Shown one piece after another: positions 42,101 through 48,674 of a stretch of DNA of 64,000 bases. The stretch is from Spirochaetales bacterium (GTDB lineage Bacteria; Spirochaetota; Leptospiria; Leptospirales; Leptonemataceae), in the NCBI GenBank assembly GCA_024233935.1, contig JACKOY010000003.1:310001-374000 (forward strand), given 5' to 3'. A program made the translations under genes and the position numbers. Every line of letters begins with the position of its first letter. Position 1 is the first letter of the stretch. A model generated the notes under the pieces. It was not told the DNA's origin. It was given only the letters and a program-made list of their open reading frames with translations, and ran no database searches.

Positions 42101-43758
42101 CGTCGGCGCGCGTGGAAGCATTGCAGGCTGAGGTCTCGCAGGTTCGGGAACACCGGGCGCGTTTGGAACGCGAGCTGGAAGAAGAACGCTCTCAGACGCG
42201 TAGCCTGAAGAGCAGCCTCAGCGGCGAAAAAAAGACGGTCGAAACGCTGCTCGGCCAGAATCAGGAAAAAGACAACGAACTTTCGCGCCTGCGCGATGGA
42301 CTCGAAAAAGCCGGCGAACAGGAACGCAATTTAAGGAACGAAATCGGAGTGCACCGTGACCACCAGGCGCGCCTGGAACAGGGGCTGGCGGCAAACCGGG
42401 AAGAGATCCACGAACTCAAACAAAGTATCAGCCGGCAGGAAGCCGCCCAGCGCGACCTGGAAAAGCAGCTGGCGGACGCAACTCAGAACATCAAAGAACG
42501 CCAGGCGGAAATTGCCGACCTGCAGGGCCGCGAACGAAAGCTGAAGCAGGAAGTGAACGCAGCCATCGCCCGCGAAAAAGGGTCCCGGGAAGAAGGACAT
42601 CTGCTGGCCAACGTGGCCCGCGCGATCAGCGATCTGGAGGAACTGGACGCAAAGCTGACATATCTGACCAGGCAACTACCAGGGGAGGCGGGTATTGAGC
42701 GGGCTGTACTGTACTCGGTCGAAGCCGGAGACCGGCTCCGGTTGCGTACCGGCTTCTGGGGTGATCAGAGTCTGCGGGGCATGCCCGGTAGCCTGGCGAT
42801 TCGGGACAGTATTTTCGGTGAGGCGCTGGCAACCATGCGACTGACGCGACTCCGCCGTAGCCAGGACCTGCCGTCTCCCGATCTGCCGGGGTCTCTGTTT
42901 GAAACGGTTACGGAAAAACTGGCCGATGCCCGCGGCACCGATCCGATTGCTTTCGTGGCCATGCCGTTGAGTGAATCCGGACAGGTCATCGGCCTTCTGG
43001 TTTTGGGTTCGGATCGTGAAGAGGCCTTCAGCGAATCACGCATGCGACTGCTCGCCAATATCGCCCCGCTTTATGCGGTCGCCCTGAAATATGAACTGAA
43101 TCACAGCGAGTTGCGACGACACCAGGCCGACCGCCAGAGCATTGAAGACGTGTTGCACTTCCAGGAGAGCCGCCGAAGACGGGCGGCGGCACAACTCAAG
43201 CACATTGCCGAACGCCTGCTCAAAGCGCCGCCGGGCGAAAGTGAAGAGCGCGAGGCATTGATGCGCGAAGCCGAACTGCTGGCGCGCCGGCCACTTCCAC
43301 GCAACCGGGAATCGAGCGATCGACATCTGGCCTTTGTTGAGTGGGTCGAGGCTCTGGGCAATCACGCCGGCGCCCACGCCAGCCTGAGCTACGAAGGTAA
43401 CGTGGATCTGGACGCCGCGCAACGCCTGAGCGAAACGCTGGGAGAACGCTTCGAACACCTGTTCTGGCTGACCTTTGAGGCCGTCGAAAACGCGATGCTG
43501 CACAGCGAGGCCAAAAACCTGCGCATCGAACTGCAAAGCGAGGACGAGCGGGTCCTGCTCACAGTCGCCGACAATGGCGAAGGCATTGTGCGCACCAGTG
43601 GATCCGAAAATCCCGAACGCGGCCTGGGCCTGCGCGCCATTCGTAATTTTGCGCACCTCATGGACGCAAAGCTCGAACTCGGCCGCGATGCAAACGGCTA
43701 CGGCCTGCGCATTGATCTATCCTGGCAGGTCCCCCGCCCGGTGGCGCGACGCAGATAA
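39184..43758 (+). CDS. Giant GAF / coiled-coil / HATPase protein with H1-like tail
   Basis: 1524 residues from the ATG at 39184. Order: Lys/Ala-rich histone-H1-like tail (2-60, repeated KKTAAK, KKAAAKK units); GAF-like domain (about 85-235, ending LADFESAYLAA); about 900 residues of continuous Glu/Gln/Lys/Ala-rich coiled coil (240-1130); second GAF domain (about 1135-1305, with IERAVLYSVEAGDRL and FVAMPLSESGQVIGLLVLG); a helical linker (QESRRRRAAAQLKHIAERLL); and a GHKL ATPase domain (about 1400-1520) with N-box FEAVENAMLHSEAKN, G1 VADNGEG and G2 NPERGLGLRAIRN. The phosphoacceptor ELHD of NarL-type kinases is absent. No membrane segment. Likely a cytoplasmic, possibly nucleoid-bound scaffold or sensor. 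Function not known. Confidence 0.85.
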   Translation: MATTKKKKASTKKTAAKATSKKKSATKKTAAKAAPKKPTAKKAAAKKTTAQRPVAAPRKKTPSPSAPGLEELLAQLSGFFGPGKGPDQRLESVKALLHDSVGFDVLNVIARATDSTTGEYRLVRAVDQDHEMVETTPLPTAAARALEKLGEGTLLENASEYLFGVGPDGTAQPIALTRGEAKKVSCIALPLREAGGALTGAIILALIDHTPGYRKNDLESAAGLAGILLADFESAYLAAARQERDAARKALKEIEKSHAGAIQEARSEAGTRARELESQLAELKKAHEKELTEREQQGRREHEATLAQIKATADAEFAQLKEKTDTELKQTREKSENDLAALRKKAESELTQTREESAAAISKLKEESQQARRGLENELAESRARLKEQQGLAKELEEARAKLGRLEKESQELRQELAKGQQQESDIQKALRTARDELKSEQEQRKADEQAHRSKENELLEKLKGETARLEKQHTEALQAATAGHQKALAEAKAEHERKQQGQVQELAALQKELSELKAQSRSQQESLQAAARKEREDLIAQHKQEISEIQEKSARQAESDLKEATTQVRTEADARIQKLQAELETTRKQHEQKLEALQLEQAEQSRQADLALKQAEAKHEAIAAEHQTQSRSLDQARKAHEAADQRARVLDQQLKQARQDLEAGRSLLASSTADVEKERAQFQEKITGLENQLSTAGQNITERDHKLEEARQRIAQLEQEKQALNQSTKARSQELSALQEKIEQQESAAADSAAREQRQEQQIKALQSQLSVRSEAHARIVAEHEQKQAADGARIETLEAELVAARNLVQQRETDLHNATYELKQRAQLLSESLERHRAESARQKEELEARLAELKSEREKLEQAHQSRERDLSNRLQQSQERAADLDKTLSELRGQVQKSDETASLQQSKINEQQAAIEDMRLSLEHERQTAEKERDQAAQKHARELAARDTRIAEIEANVERKDREIAEASARVEALQAEVSQVREHRARLERELEEERSQTRSLKSSLSGEKKTVETLLGQNQEKDNELSRLRDGLEKAGEQERNLRNEIGVHRDHQARLEQGLAANREEIHELKQSISRQEAAQRDLEKQLADATQNIKERQAEIADLQGRERKLKQEVNAAIAREKGSREEGHLLANVARAISDLEELDAKLTYLTRQLPGEAGIERAVLYSVEAGDRLRLRTGFWGDQSLRGMPGSLAIRDSIFGEALATMRLTRLRRSQDLPSPDLPGSLFETVTEKLADARGTDPIAFVAMPLSESGQVIGLLVLGSDREEAFSESRMRLLANIAPLYAVALKYELNHSELRRHQADRQSIEDVLHFQESRRRRAAAQLKHIAERLLKAPPGESEEREALMREAELLARRPLPRNRESSDRHLAFVEWVEALGNHAGAHASLSYEGNVDLDAAQRLSETLGERFEHLFWLTFEAVENAMLHSEAKNLRIELQSEDERVLLTVADNGEGIVRTSGSENPERGLGLRAIRNFAHLMDAKLELGRDANGYGLRIDLSWQVPRPVARRR

Positions 43759-44007
43759 CGAAGTTACGCAGCACTGCCCGCTCCGAAGGCTTCGGCAACG
43801 CACTCTACCGCGAGGTATGATCCGCAAGCCCGGGATGTGATCCTCATGTGCGCCTGCAGCAACGTCTCCCGCTGCCATCGGTCAGCAGTAGCGGACTACC
43901 TCCGGGCGCATTGCGGGGCAGTCGTGGAACATCTGGAGCCGGGGGCAAAGCCAGGCAAGCCGCAGCCGGAGCTGCAACTATGATGCGCAAAGTACTGAGA
44001 TGAGACA
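43759..44007. other. Intergenic start of the accessory region
   Basis: No gene seen. A CCGAAG-G-CTTCGG inverted repeat (43783-43795) lacks a T run but could help end the giant gene's transcript. From 43937 the sequence is copy A of the 190-bp direct repeat. Composition changes from here on towards more A+T than in the flanking housekeeping DNA. Confidence 0.4.
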
Positions 44008-44126
44008 TCAGTTGCCCTGCGGCTGCAGAAAGAGCGTGTAGTACCAACATTCATCACAAGCTCCGTCCAACTTTTCAGGCAGTACGTGAAAAAATGCTTC
44101 GCTGGCCGGAATTCCTTCAAAAGGCG
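43937..44126. repeat. 190-bp direct repeat, copy A
   Basis: Matches 45625-45814 at 189 of 190 positions (single difference at 44053 A versus 45741 G), offset 1688. On the minus strand it contains the last 39 codons and stop of the MarR-fusion gene plus 71 bases beyond the stop. Copy boundaries are sharp. High identity implies a recent duplication or gene conversion. Confidence 0.9.
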
Positions 44127-44179
44127 GCGGCAGGCTCCTTGGCGCAGCCCAGGAAAACCGTTAATCCAACAGCAAGCAT
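44008..44179 (-). pseudogene. Lipoprotein gene remnant related to the MarR-fusion sensor half
   Basis: An ATG at 44179 begins a lipoprotein-like signal (MLAVGLTVFLGCAKEPAAAF) that hits a stop after 20 codons; in another frame the DNA continues as the final 39 codons (from PFEGIPASEAFFHVLPEKLD to QPQGN) identical to the end of the MarR-fusion protein. The signal region also aligns with the fusion's membrane segment at DNA level (CCAGGAAA...TTA.TCCA.CA on the plus strand). It therefore looks like a related gene with a large internal deletion and frameshift. Confidence 0.6.
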
Positions 44180-44198
44180 GGCCCGTGGTATTGCCGGA

Positions 44199-44687
44199 TC
44201 AACGAAGGGATATCCCATAGAAAACAAACTGTTCGTTCTCGATATCTACGATGAGCAGGCGGGAGCTCGTGTCAGTCCTTTCGAATGCGTAGCGAACTCC
44301 ATTCGCGTAGTATCTTTCCGCCCAATCGAACTCACTCTGGTCGTCCGCGATACTGTAAATATCCTTATACGCACGCAGCGGTATTCTACCGTCCACCCAC
44401 CCGCTTTCGGCCCACGTCGGAGCGTGCATAGATGCGAGTTTTCCACTGGGAACACGAAATCGAAGAATGATATTGCCCTGGAACGTTTGCATTGGGCCAT
44501 CGTAGAAACCACCGTTTCGATAGACTTCCGTATATTCCTCGGCCGAGAAACCTAGAAACTCTGGCGGTGGAGCGACGGGCCGAGCTTGCGACGGCGGACT
44601 ACAGCGGGCTGCCCAAATCCCGGAACTCAGCACGCAAGCAAAGAATAGCACACACACACTAATCGCAAAGGACACATCCTTGTTCAA
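44199..44687 (-). CDS. Secreted protein or lipoprotein of the accessory region
   Basis: 162 residues if started at the TTG at 44687, which gives a canonical signal peptide (MNKDVSFAISVCVLFFACVL, Cys near residue 27) and has GAGGGG ten bases upstream. An ATG at 44723 or the frame-opening start at 44756 would add residues before the signal. The mature part (PEFLGFSAEEYTEVYRNGGF, MQTFQGNIILRFRVPSGK, WVDGRIPLRAYKDIYSI) is not recognised. It overlaps the upstream lipoprotein gene by 29 bases and has atypical, A+T-richer composition. Confidence 0.55.
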   Translation of the reverse strand: MNKDVSFAISVCVLFFACVLSSGIWAARCSPPSQARPVAPPPEFLGFSAEEYTEVYRNGGFYDGPMQTFQGNIILRFRVPSGKLASMHAPTWAESGWVDGRIPLRAYKDIYSIADDQSEFDWAERYYANGVRYAFERTDTSSRLLIVDIENEQFVFYGISLR

Positions 44688-45009
44688 GTATGCGGGTCCC
44701 CTCGTGAAATGTGGTACTGCCATCTCCAACTTGCCGCAGCACGCCCTCGTATTCATTTGGGTCTGAACCGATGCGAAAGATCGCCCGTACCTGCTGCGTT
44801 TGATTGCCGGTCATCAGGAATGTGCTTGCGCGGCCGGCGTTGACCAGCTCGTCCGGGATTGAGGCAATCAGACCGAGGGCCGACGGTATTGGCCGTTCAT
44901 CCCACCCCCGTAGCTCCCTATGAGTCAACGCACTGTTTCCAGCGGCGCCGTCGCAAGAAGGAAATAGAGGGACTACTGCGACGAGGACGATCGCAAGTAT
45001 TCTTCGTAT
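44659..45009 (-). CDS. Lipoprotein with no canonical start codon
   Basis: The frame encodes a classic lipoprotein signal RRILAIVLVAVVPLFPSC followed by a mature part (DGAAGNSALTHRELRGWDER...). However, between the upstream in-frame stop and the signal there is no ATG, GTG or TTG. The natural start position is an ATA at 45009 (ATA CGA AGA ATA), with a CTG at 45024 as alternative. Either the gene uses a rare start, or its start codon has been lost. The first canonical start inside the frame is the TTG near 44928, which would remove the signal. Function unknown. Confidence 0.45.
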   Translation of the reverse strand: MRRILAIVLVAVVPLFPSCDGAAGNSALTHRELRGWDERPIPSALGLIASIPDELVNAGRASTFLMTGNQTQQVRAIFRIGSDPNEYEGVLRQVGDGSTTFHEGTRILEQGCVLCD

Positions 45010-45077
45010 TGTTGATGGTAGCAGTGCCGTTCTCTTTTTGACAACCTGGCAACAAGAGAGAAATCTTCCGCGCTGCC

Positions 45078-45560
45078 TTAATCTTGAATTCCAGGAACGT
45101 CACACGTTACGTCCGGAAGAGCCGCGTTGTCGGCCCGGACGCCGTGGTCAATGATTCGTAAGGTCAGTGAGTCCGAGACGGTTACGGGTCTATACGATAC
45201 ATGGAGTTGATTGATGTACGTACCGGGCTCGACCCGAGAATAACAGATTGTGGACTGGTGTTCCCAACCGCGGGCAGCTCTCAACTCGACGCCCTGCGCC
45301 TCAAATCGAATTCCGTTGATTGATGCTCTAACTGTTTTGCCCAGTGGAACATTGAGAGTGTGCGTAAAGGAAATGAAGAGGCGATCGTCACGCCATTCGG
45401 CTGCCACTGAATCATATCGCACATCCACGATGTTTGGCTGCTCGCCCAAATCCAAAAAAACGGCCGGAGCGGTTCTGCTTCGGGGCCCGTCCGGATTGAC
45501 ATTCCCGCACAGACTAAAGCCCACGAGGAGGAGCGCGACAATCATCTTAATCATATTCAT
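45078..45560 (-). CDS. Lipoprotein of unknown function
   Basis: 160 residues from the ATG at 45560. Signal MNMIKMIVALLLVGFSLC with lipidated Cys at 18, then a beta-rich domain (IVDVRYDSVAAEWRDDRLFI, THTLNVPLGKTVRASINGIR, YINQLHVSYRPVTVSDSLTL) suggestive of an immunoglobulin-like or beta-sandwich fold. Two further Cys (ICYSRV, DVTCDV) could form a disulfide. The frame opens further upstream into copy B of the repeat, but that part is not protein-like. Same strand as its lipoprotein neighbours. Confidence 0.6.
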   Translation of the reverse strand: MNMIKMIVALLLVGFSLCGNVNPDGPRSRTAPAVFLDLGEQPNIVDVRYDSVAAEWRDDRLFISFTHTLNVPLGKTVRASINGIRFEAQGVELRAARGWEHQSTICYSRVEPGTYINQLHVSYRPVTVSDSLTLRIIDHGVRADNAALPDVTCDVPGIQD

Positions 45561-45624
45561 CGACGAGATCCCGGAAATTTTCGTTCGGCCGCAAGTCGTT
45601 AGCCTGAGAATCAGCAGGTAAGCC

Positions 45625-45814
45625 AGCCGGGGGCAAAGCCAGGCAAGCCGCAGCCGGAGCTGCAACTATGATGCGCAAAGTACTGAGATGAGACATCAGT
45701 TGCCCTGCGGCTGCAGAAAGAGCGTGTAGTACCAACATTCGTCACAAGCTCCGTCCAACTTTTCAGGCAGTACGTGAAAAAATGCTTCGCTGGCCGGAAT
45801 TCCTTCAAAAGGCG
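45625..45814. repeat. 190-bp direct repeat, copy B
   Basis: Second copy of the repeat at 43937-44126, 189 of 190 identical. It spans the 3' end of the MarR-fusion gene (45696-45814) and 71 bases past its stop codon. As it includes the end of an intact gene, this is the likely donor copy. Confidence 0.9.
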
Positions 45815-46463
45815 ATGCCCTCGTGGTGTCAAATGAAAGAGTCGACTCATCAAAGGTCAGTTGCGGGTAATCAACCGTGCAGACAACTCGACCATTATTG
45901 GAGAATACAACTCGGTGGACACCGTCCGGAATCGTCCCGTATGCTGGTTCCAGATCGTCCGGATAGTACGGACCCGCATGCTGGTACACTCGGTCCCAAA
46001 CGAATGCGGACACATGTTCGGGAAGGTAGATTTCACAGCCATTATGGCATTCCTGATTCAGGAATGGAAGGATGTCGCAGGACGGCGCGGCGGTAAACTC
46101 CTCAGCACAATCCAGGAAAGCCATTAGTCCAGCAAACAGCGACACCACCATGACTGACCAGTATCTCAGCGTTTCGTAGGCCTTCACGCCCGATCTGGTC
46201 AGAGTCAGGTCGATGGCCCGACGATCCTCAGAGCATGGCCGGCCCTTCACGAGACCACGCGCCTTGAGCACCGGAACCGCCTGGCTGACCGCCATGAACG
46301 TGTGCTGCGTCCGCTGGCAAACCTCCTTCTGTGTAACCGGGCGGATCGGATCGAGGCACAGCATGACTTCCACGGCGCCACGCTTGAACGGCACGTCCCG
46401 GTCGAGGTATTGAAGCATTCCGTAATGGGCGGCCTGCAGGTTGACGAAGAAGAGCGGGTCCAT
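45696..46463 (-). CDS. MarR-type winged-helix regulator fused to membrane segment and extracytoplasmic domain
   Basis: 255 residues. Residues 1-103 are a MarR-like winged helix: GAVEVMLCLDPIRPVTQKEV, recognition region QHTFMAVSQAVPVLKARGLV, wing GRPCSEDRRAIDLTLTRSGV. One membrane segment follows (about 104-121, SVMVVSLFAGLMAFLDC), then a Cys-rich domain (six Cys after the one at the membrane edge) ending at the repeat-encoded C-terminus. This is a one-component, membrane-bound regulator layout like ToxR/CadC but with a MarR head, which is unusual. The C-terminal half appears related to the nearby lipoprotein remnant, so the gene may be a fusion. Targets unknown; divergent from the AbiC-like gene. 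Confidence 0.65.
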   Translation of the reverse strand: MDPLFFVNLQAAHYGMLQYLDRDVPFKRGAVEVMLCLDPIRPVTQKEVCQRTQHTFMAVSQAVPVLKARGLVKGRPCSEDRRAIDLTLTRSGVKAYETLRYWSVMVVSLFAGLMAFLDCAEEFTAAPSCDILPFLNQECHNGCEIYLPEHVSAFVWDRVYQHAGPYYPDDLEPAYGTIPDGVHRVVFSNNGRVVCTVDYPQLTFDESTLSFDTTRASPFEGIPASEAFFHVLPEKLDGACDECWYYTLFLQPQGN

Positions 46464-46624
46464 GCCAGCGAATATAGCGGAATTGGCTGCCCGCCTGTGT
46501 CAACGACTACTATACTGCGAGGCGATAGACAGGTCACGATCGAACTTGACTGGGAGTAGGCATGGACGGCCACTATGAGCAGCTGGCAACGTGGTCGCTC
46601 GCGACCTGCTGCTGAACTGTCTCA

Positions 46625-47545
46625 ATGAGAAACTTTGTCTTCACCGCATTGCTGATAATCGGTTGTATCGTTGCGGGGCTGGCGCTCATCGCTCTTAGCG
46701 CATGGCTGCCATTCTACTTCGACTGGGAACCTGAGTTCGGTTACGATCAGCTCGGGCCGTTGGGGGACTTTCTTTCGGGAGCGCTCGGCACATTGTTCTC
46801 ATTCGCATCGTTCGCAATTCTCATCTGGGCCCTGGTGCTCCAGCGAAGGGAGCTCACGCTTTCCACGAAAGCGCTGCAGCAGTCCGCCGAGGAACTGCGC
46901 AGTAGCGCGAAGATTGCGGAGAAGCAAAGCACCCTACTCGAACAGCAGCGTGAGGACGGACGCTTCTTCGAGCTGCTCCGTTTTCACGTAACGCTGCGCA
47001 GCTCGATCAGAATTCCTGGCTACAGCGACCAGGGTCTCGGGGCGCTAAAGCAAGCAAACGAGCATTTGGAATCCTATGATGCTGATTTGATCGGCCCGCA
47101 GACCTATGAAAGGACCTCCGCCTGGCTCGCGCAGCACGGATCGCCCCCTCCATCCGACGGTCGAAGGGCAGTGCTATCCGCGCAAGAGCAGAAGCACGTG
47201 AACTTGAAAGGGCGAGCTGAGGCATTCGTCCGGCAATATGACTTCATTGTTTCGTCGGCACGCCATTATTTCAGACACCTTGACGTGCTGCTGGAGTATG
47301 CATCCAGCGTTCATGAGAGCCGCAGGGACTTCTTCCAGAGGGCGATTATGGCTCAGCTGGCAGAAGATGAGCTGAGATTCATCGGCAACTTTGGATTGCT
47401 CGGCGGGCCATGCGAAATGACCATTTGGCGCACCCCTCAAAACGACGAGCTCTGGAGAAAATCTATCGGGGCGCCCGCCCACGGAGCGGGGGAGAAACAC
47501 AGATCCATTGCCGTCCTGCGGCGATGCCTGATCGAAGACCGTTAG
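46625..47545 (+). CDS. Putative phage abortive infection protein (putAbiC-like)
   Basis: 306 residues. Two N-terminal membrane helices (about 7-29 and 45-70), the second in the diagnostic setting LGPLGDFLSGALGTLFSFAS, then a coiled coil (LQRRELTLSTKALQQSAEEL, ending EQQREDGRFFELLRFH) and a C-terminal helical domain with SARHYFRHLDVLLEYASSVH and FFQRAIMAQLAEDELRFIGNFGLL. This arrangement matches the putative phage abortive infection (AbiC-like) family. The mechanism is not established; members are often in defence loci. Here it sits alone in an accessory stretch next to a divergent MarR-type regulator. Confidence 0.75.
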   Translation: MRNFVFTALLIIGCIVAGLALIALSAWLPFYFDWEPEFGYDQLGPLGDFLSGALGTLFSFASFAILIWALVLQRRELTLSTKALQQSAEELRSSAKIAEKQSTLLEQQREDGRFFELLRFHVTLRSSIRIPGYSDQGLGALKQANEHLESYDADLIGPQTYERTSAWLAQHGSPPPSDGRRAVLSAQEQKHVNLKGRAEAFVRQYDFIVSSARHYFRHLDVLLEYASSVHESRRDFFQRAIMAQLAEDELRFIGNFGLLGGPCEMTIWRTPQNDELWRKSIGAPAHGAGEKHRSIAVLRRCLIEDR

Positions 47546-47781
47546 GCTTCGAAGCCCAGCATATCACGAAGCTGTCGGAGTCGCGTTTCGGATACTTCAG
47601 GATCTCGTAGCATGTAACGCCACGCGATGGTTCGCTGCCTTCTGGGTGAATGTTTGTTTGGGTAGTGCCGGATTATTCGGACCGTGTAGTACTGGTCGTC
47701 GGGGAGGTTCGTCATTTTCGGATAGCGCACAACTTGAAACTGTCCGTTAGCCCGGGGGACAGTGAGTATTTCGACGGGCAT
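47542..47781 (-). CDS. Small protein of unknown function
   Basis: 79 residues from the ATG at 47781 (MPVEILTVPRANGQFQVVRY); the frame is open eight codons further. Contents are protein-like (PDDQYYTVRIIRHYPNKHSP, RDPEVSETRLRQLRDMLGF) with balanced residues and a C-terminal helix. No family recognised. Its stop overlaps the end of the convergent AbiC-like gene by 4 bases. Could be a lineage-specific gene or a fragment. Confidence 0.4.
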   Translation of the reverse strand: MPVEILTVPRANGQFQVVRYPKMTNLPDDQYYTVRIIRHYPNKHSPRRQRTIAWRYMLRDPEVSETRLRQLRDMLGFEA

Positions 47782-47898
47782 GGGTCCGGCGCAGGCCGCG
47801 ACCATCTCGGTCGGCAGCCTTCGGGGGCGGAACCGCCTTCAGCAACGACCGCATCTGCCCGCAGGAAAAGATGGGATTTTGACAGGAACCCTGGGGAT

Positions 47899-48255
47899 TC
47901 AGGTGAGCCTCAATATCAAAAGCCAGAGACCGATCGCAACCAGCGGATGCAGCGGCACGATAATCGCCGAAGCGATGAGATGCGGTATGGTGCGGCGAGT
48001 TTGATGGAGAAAATACAGAAGCACAGCGAGCGCGATGCCGGCGAGCCAGGAAATGACCGTGCCCGCCGCGAGCACGAACAGGGGACGCCATTCACTTATA
48101 AGAAGACATTTGCTTTCATCGCCTCCCTGCTCCAGACACTCCGCGATGCGTGCATCGTCTCGTACGGAAAGCAGACCCTCCAGACTTCCGAAAATGACAA
48201 ACGATGCCACGGTTGTGCCGGCTGAGAGAAAAACGATCCGACGAAAAATGTCCAT
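47899..48255 (-). CDS. Small membrane protein
   Basis: 118 residues from the ATG at 48255. Three membrane helices: IVFLSAGTTVASFVIFGSLEG, PLFVLAAGTVISWLAGIALAVLLYFL and IASAIIVPLHPLVAIGLWLLIL, with a Cys pair in the first loop (ECLEQGGDESKCLLI). No family recognised. Between the small unknown gene and tRNA-Ile on the same strand. Confidence 0.5.
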   Translation of the reverse strand: MDIFRRIVFLSAGTTVASFVIFGSLEGLLSVRDDARIAECLEQGGDESKCLLISEWRPLFVLAAGTVISWLAGIALAVLLYFLHQTRRTIPHLIASAIIVPLHPLVAIGLWLLILRLT

Positions 48256-48331
48256 GGCGGGGGAGTTGAACGGTTTGCGATGCCCGGCGGGCGGTGGCGA
48301 AGAGTATCGCACCGGGGCAGGTGCAATACTG

Positions 48332-48405
48332 TGGGCCAGGGAAGATTCGAACTTCCGACCCCTTCCTTATCAGAGAAGTGCTCTAACCGACTGAGCTACT
48401 GGCCC
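48332..48405 (-). tRNA. tRNA-Ile (GAT)
   Basis: 74 nt on the minus strand. Acceptor stem GGGCCAG/CTGGCCC, D arm with AGCTCAGTCGGTTAGAGC, anticodon stem CTTCT/GGAAG with loop CTGATAA, T arm GTTCGAATC, discriminator A, CCA not encoded. It marks the right edge of the accessory region. There is no rRNA gene beside it. Confidence 0.95.
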
Positions 48406-48674
48406 AAAGGGGTGGGGACAAGTTTCGGCCAGGGCGAGCGGTGTCGAGCATTTCTCCGGTCGGGCCTTGCTGCACGCACCACATGCTCGGAATGGCTTGA
48501 TTCTGACTGGCCCTCGCTCGTTCGCCGGGTCAAACGATGCCGGAGGCCCAAACGGGCGTCGGTGTCTACTCGTGCTGGCCTCGTGTGTAAACAGTCAAGG
48601 AGCGAGCGATGCAATCTTGCTGCCGTGGCTTGAATTTGCTGGCCCGAAACGACGTCGCTACGCAACCTGCCTTC
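48406..48674. other. Region between tRNA-Ile and the M16 operon
   Basis: Holds the promoters of tRNA-Ile (minus) and the M16 peptidase genes (plus). The M16 frame is open upstream to 48609 but the extra residues are not signal-peptide-like. No repeat of the tRNA 3' end or other attachment-site-like sequence is visible here. Confidence 0.4.

Noticed and set aside
43783..43795. CCGAAG-G-CTTCGG hairpin as a terminator for the giant gene
   Set aside because: No T run follows on the plus strand, so rho-independent termination is not supported.
44918..45103. 61-codon minus-strand frame beginning MTFLEFKIKAARKI
   Set aside because: It is out of frame with the clear lipoprotein signal encoded in the same place and starts inside the preceding lipoprotein gene.
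43937..46463. Accessory lipoprotein genes as an integron cassette array
   Set aside because: Genes overlap each other, no attC-like sites lie between every gene, the repeat is inside a gene, and no integrase is present.
43759..48405. Classic tRNA-integrated genomic island
   Set aside because: No repeat of the tRNA-Ile 3' end at the other edge and no integrase gene, so only an accessory region of unknown origin is claimed.
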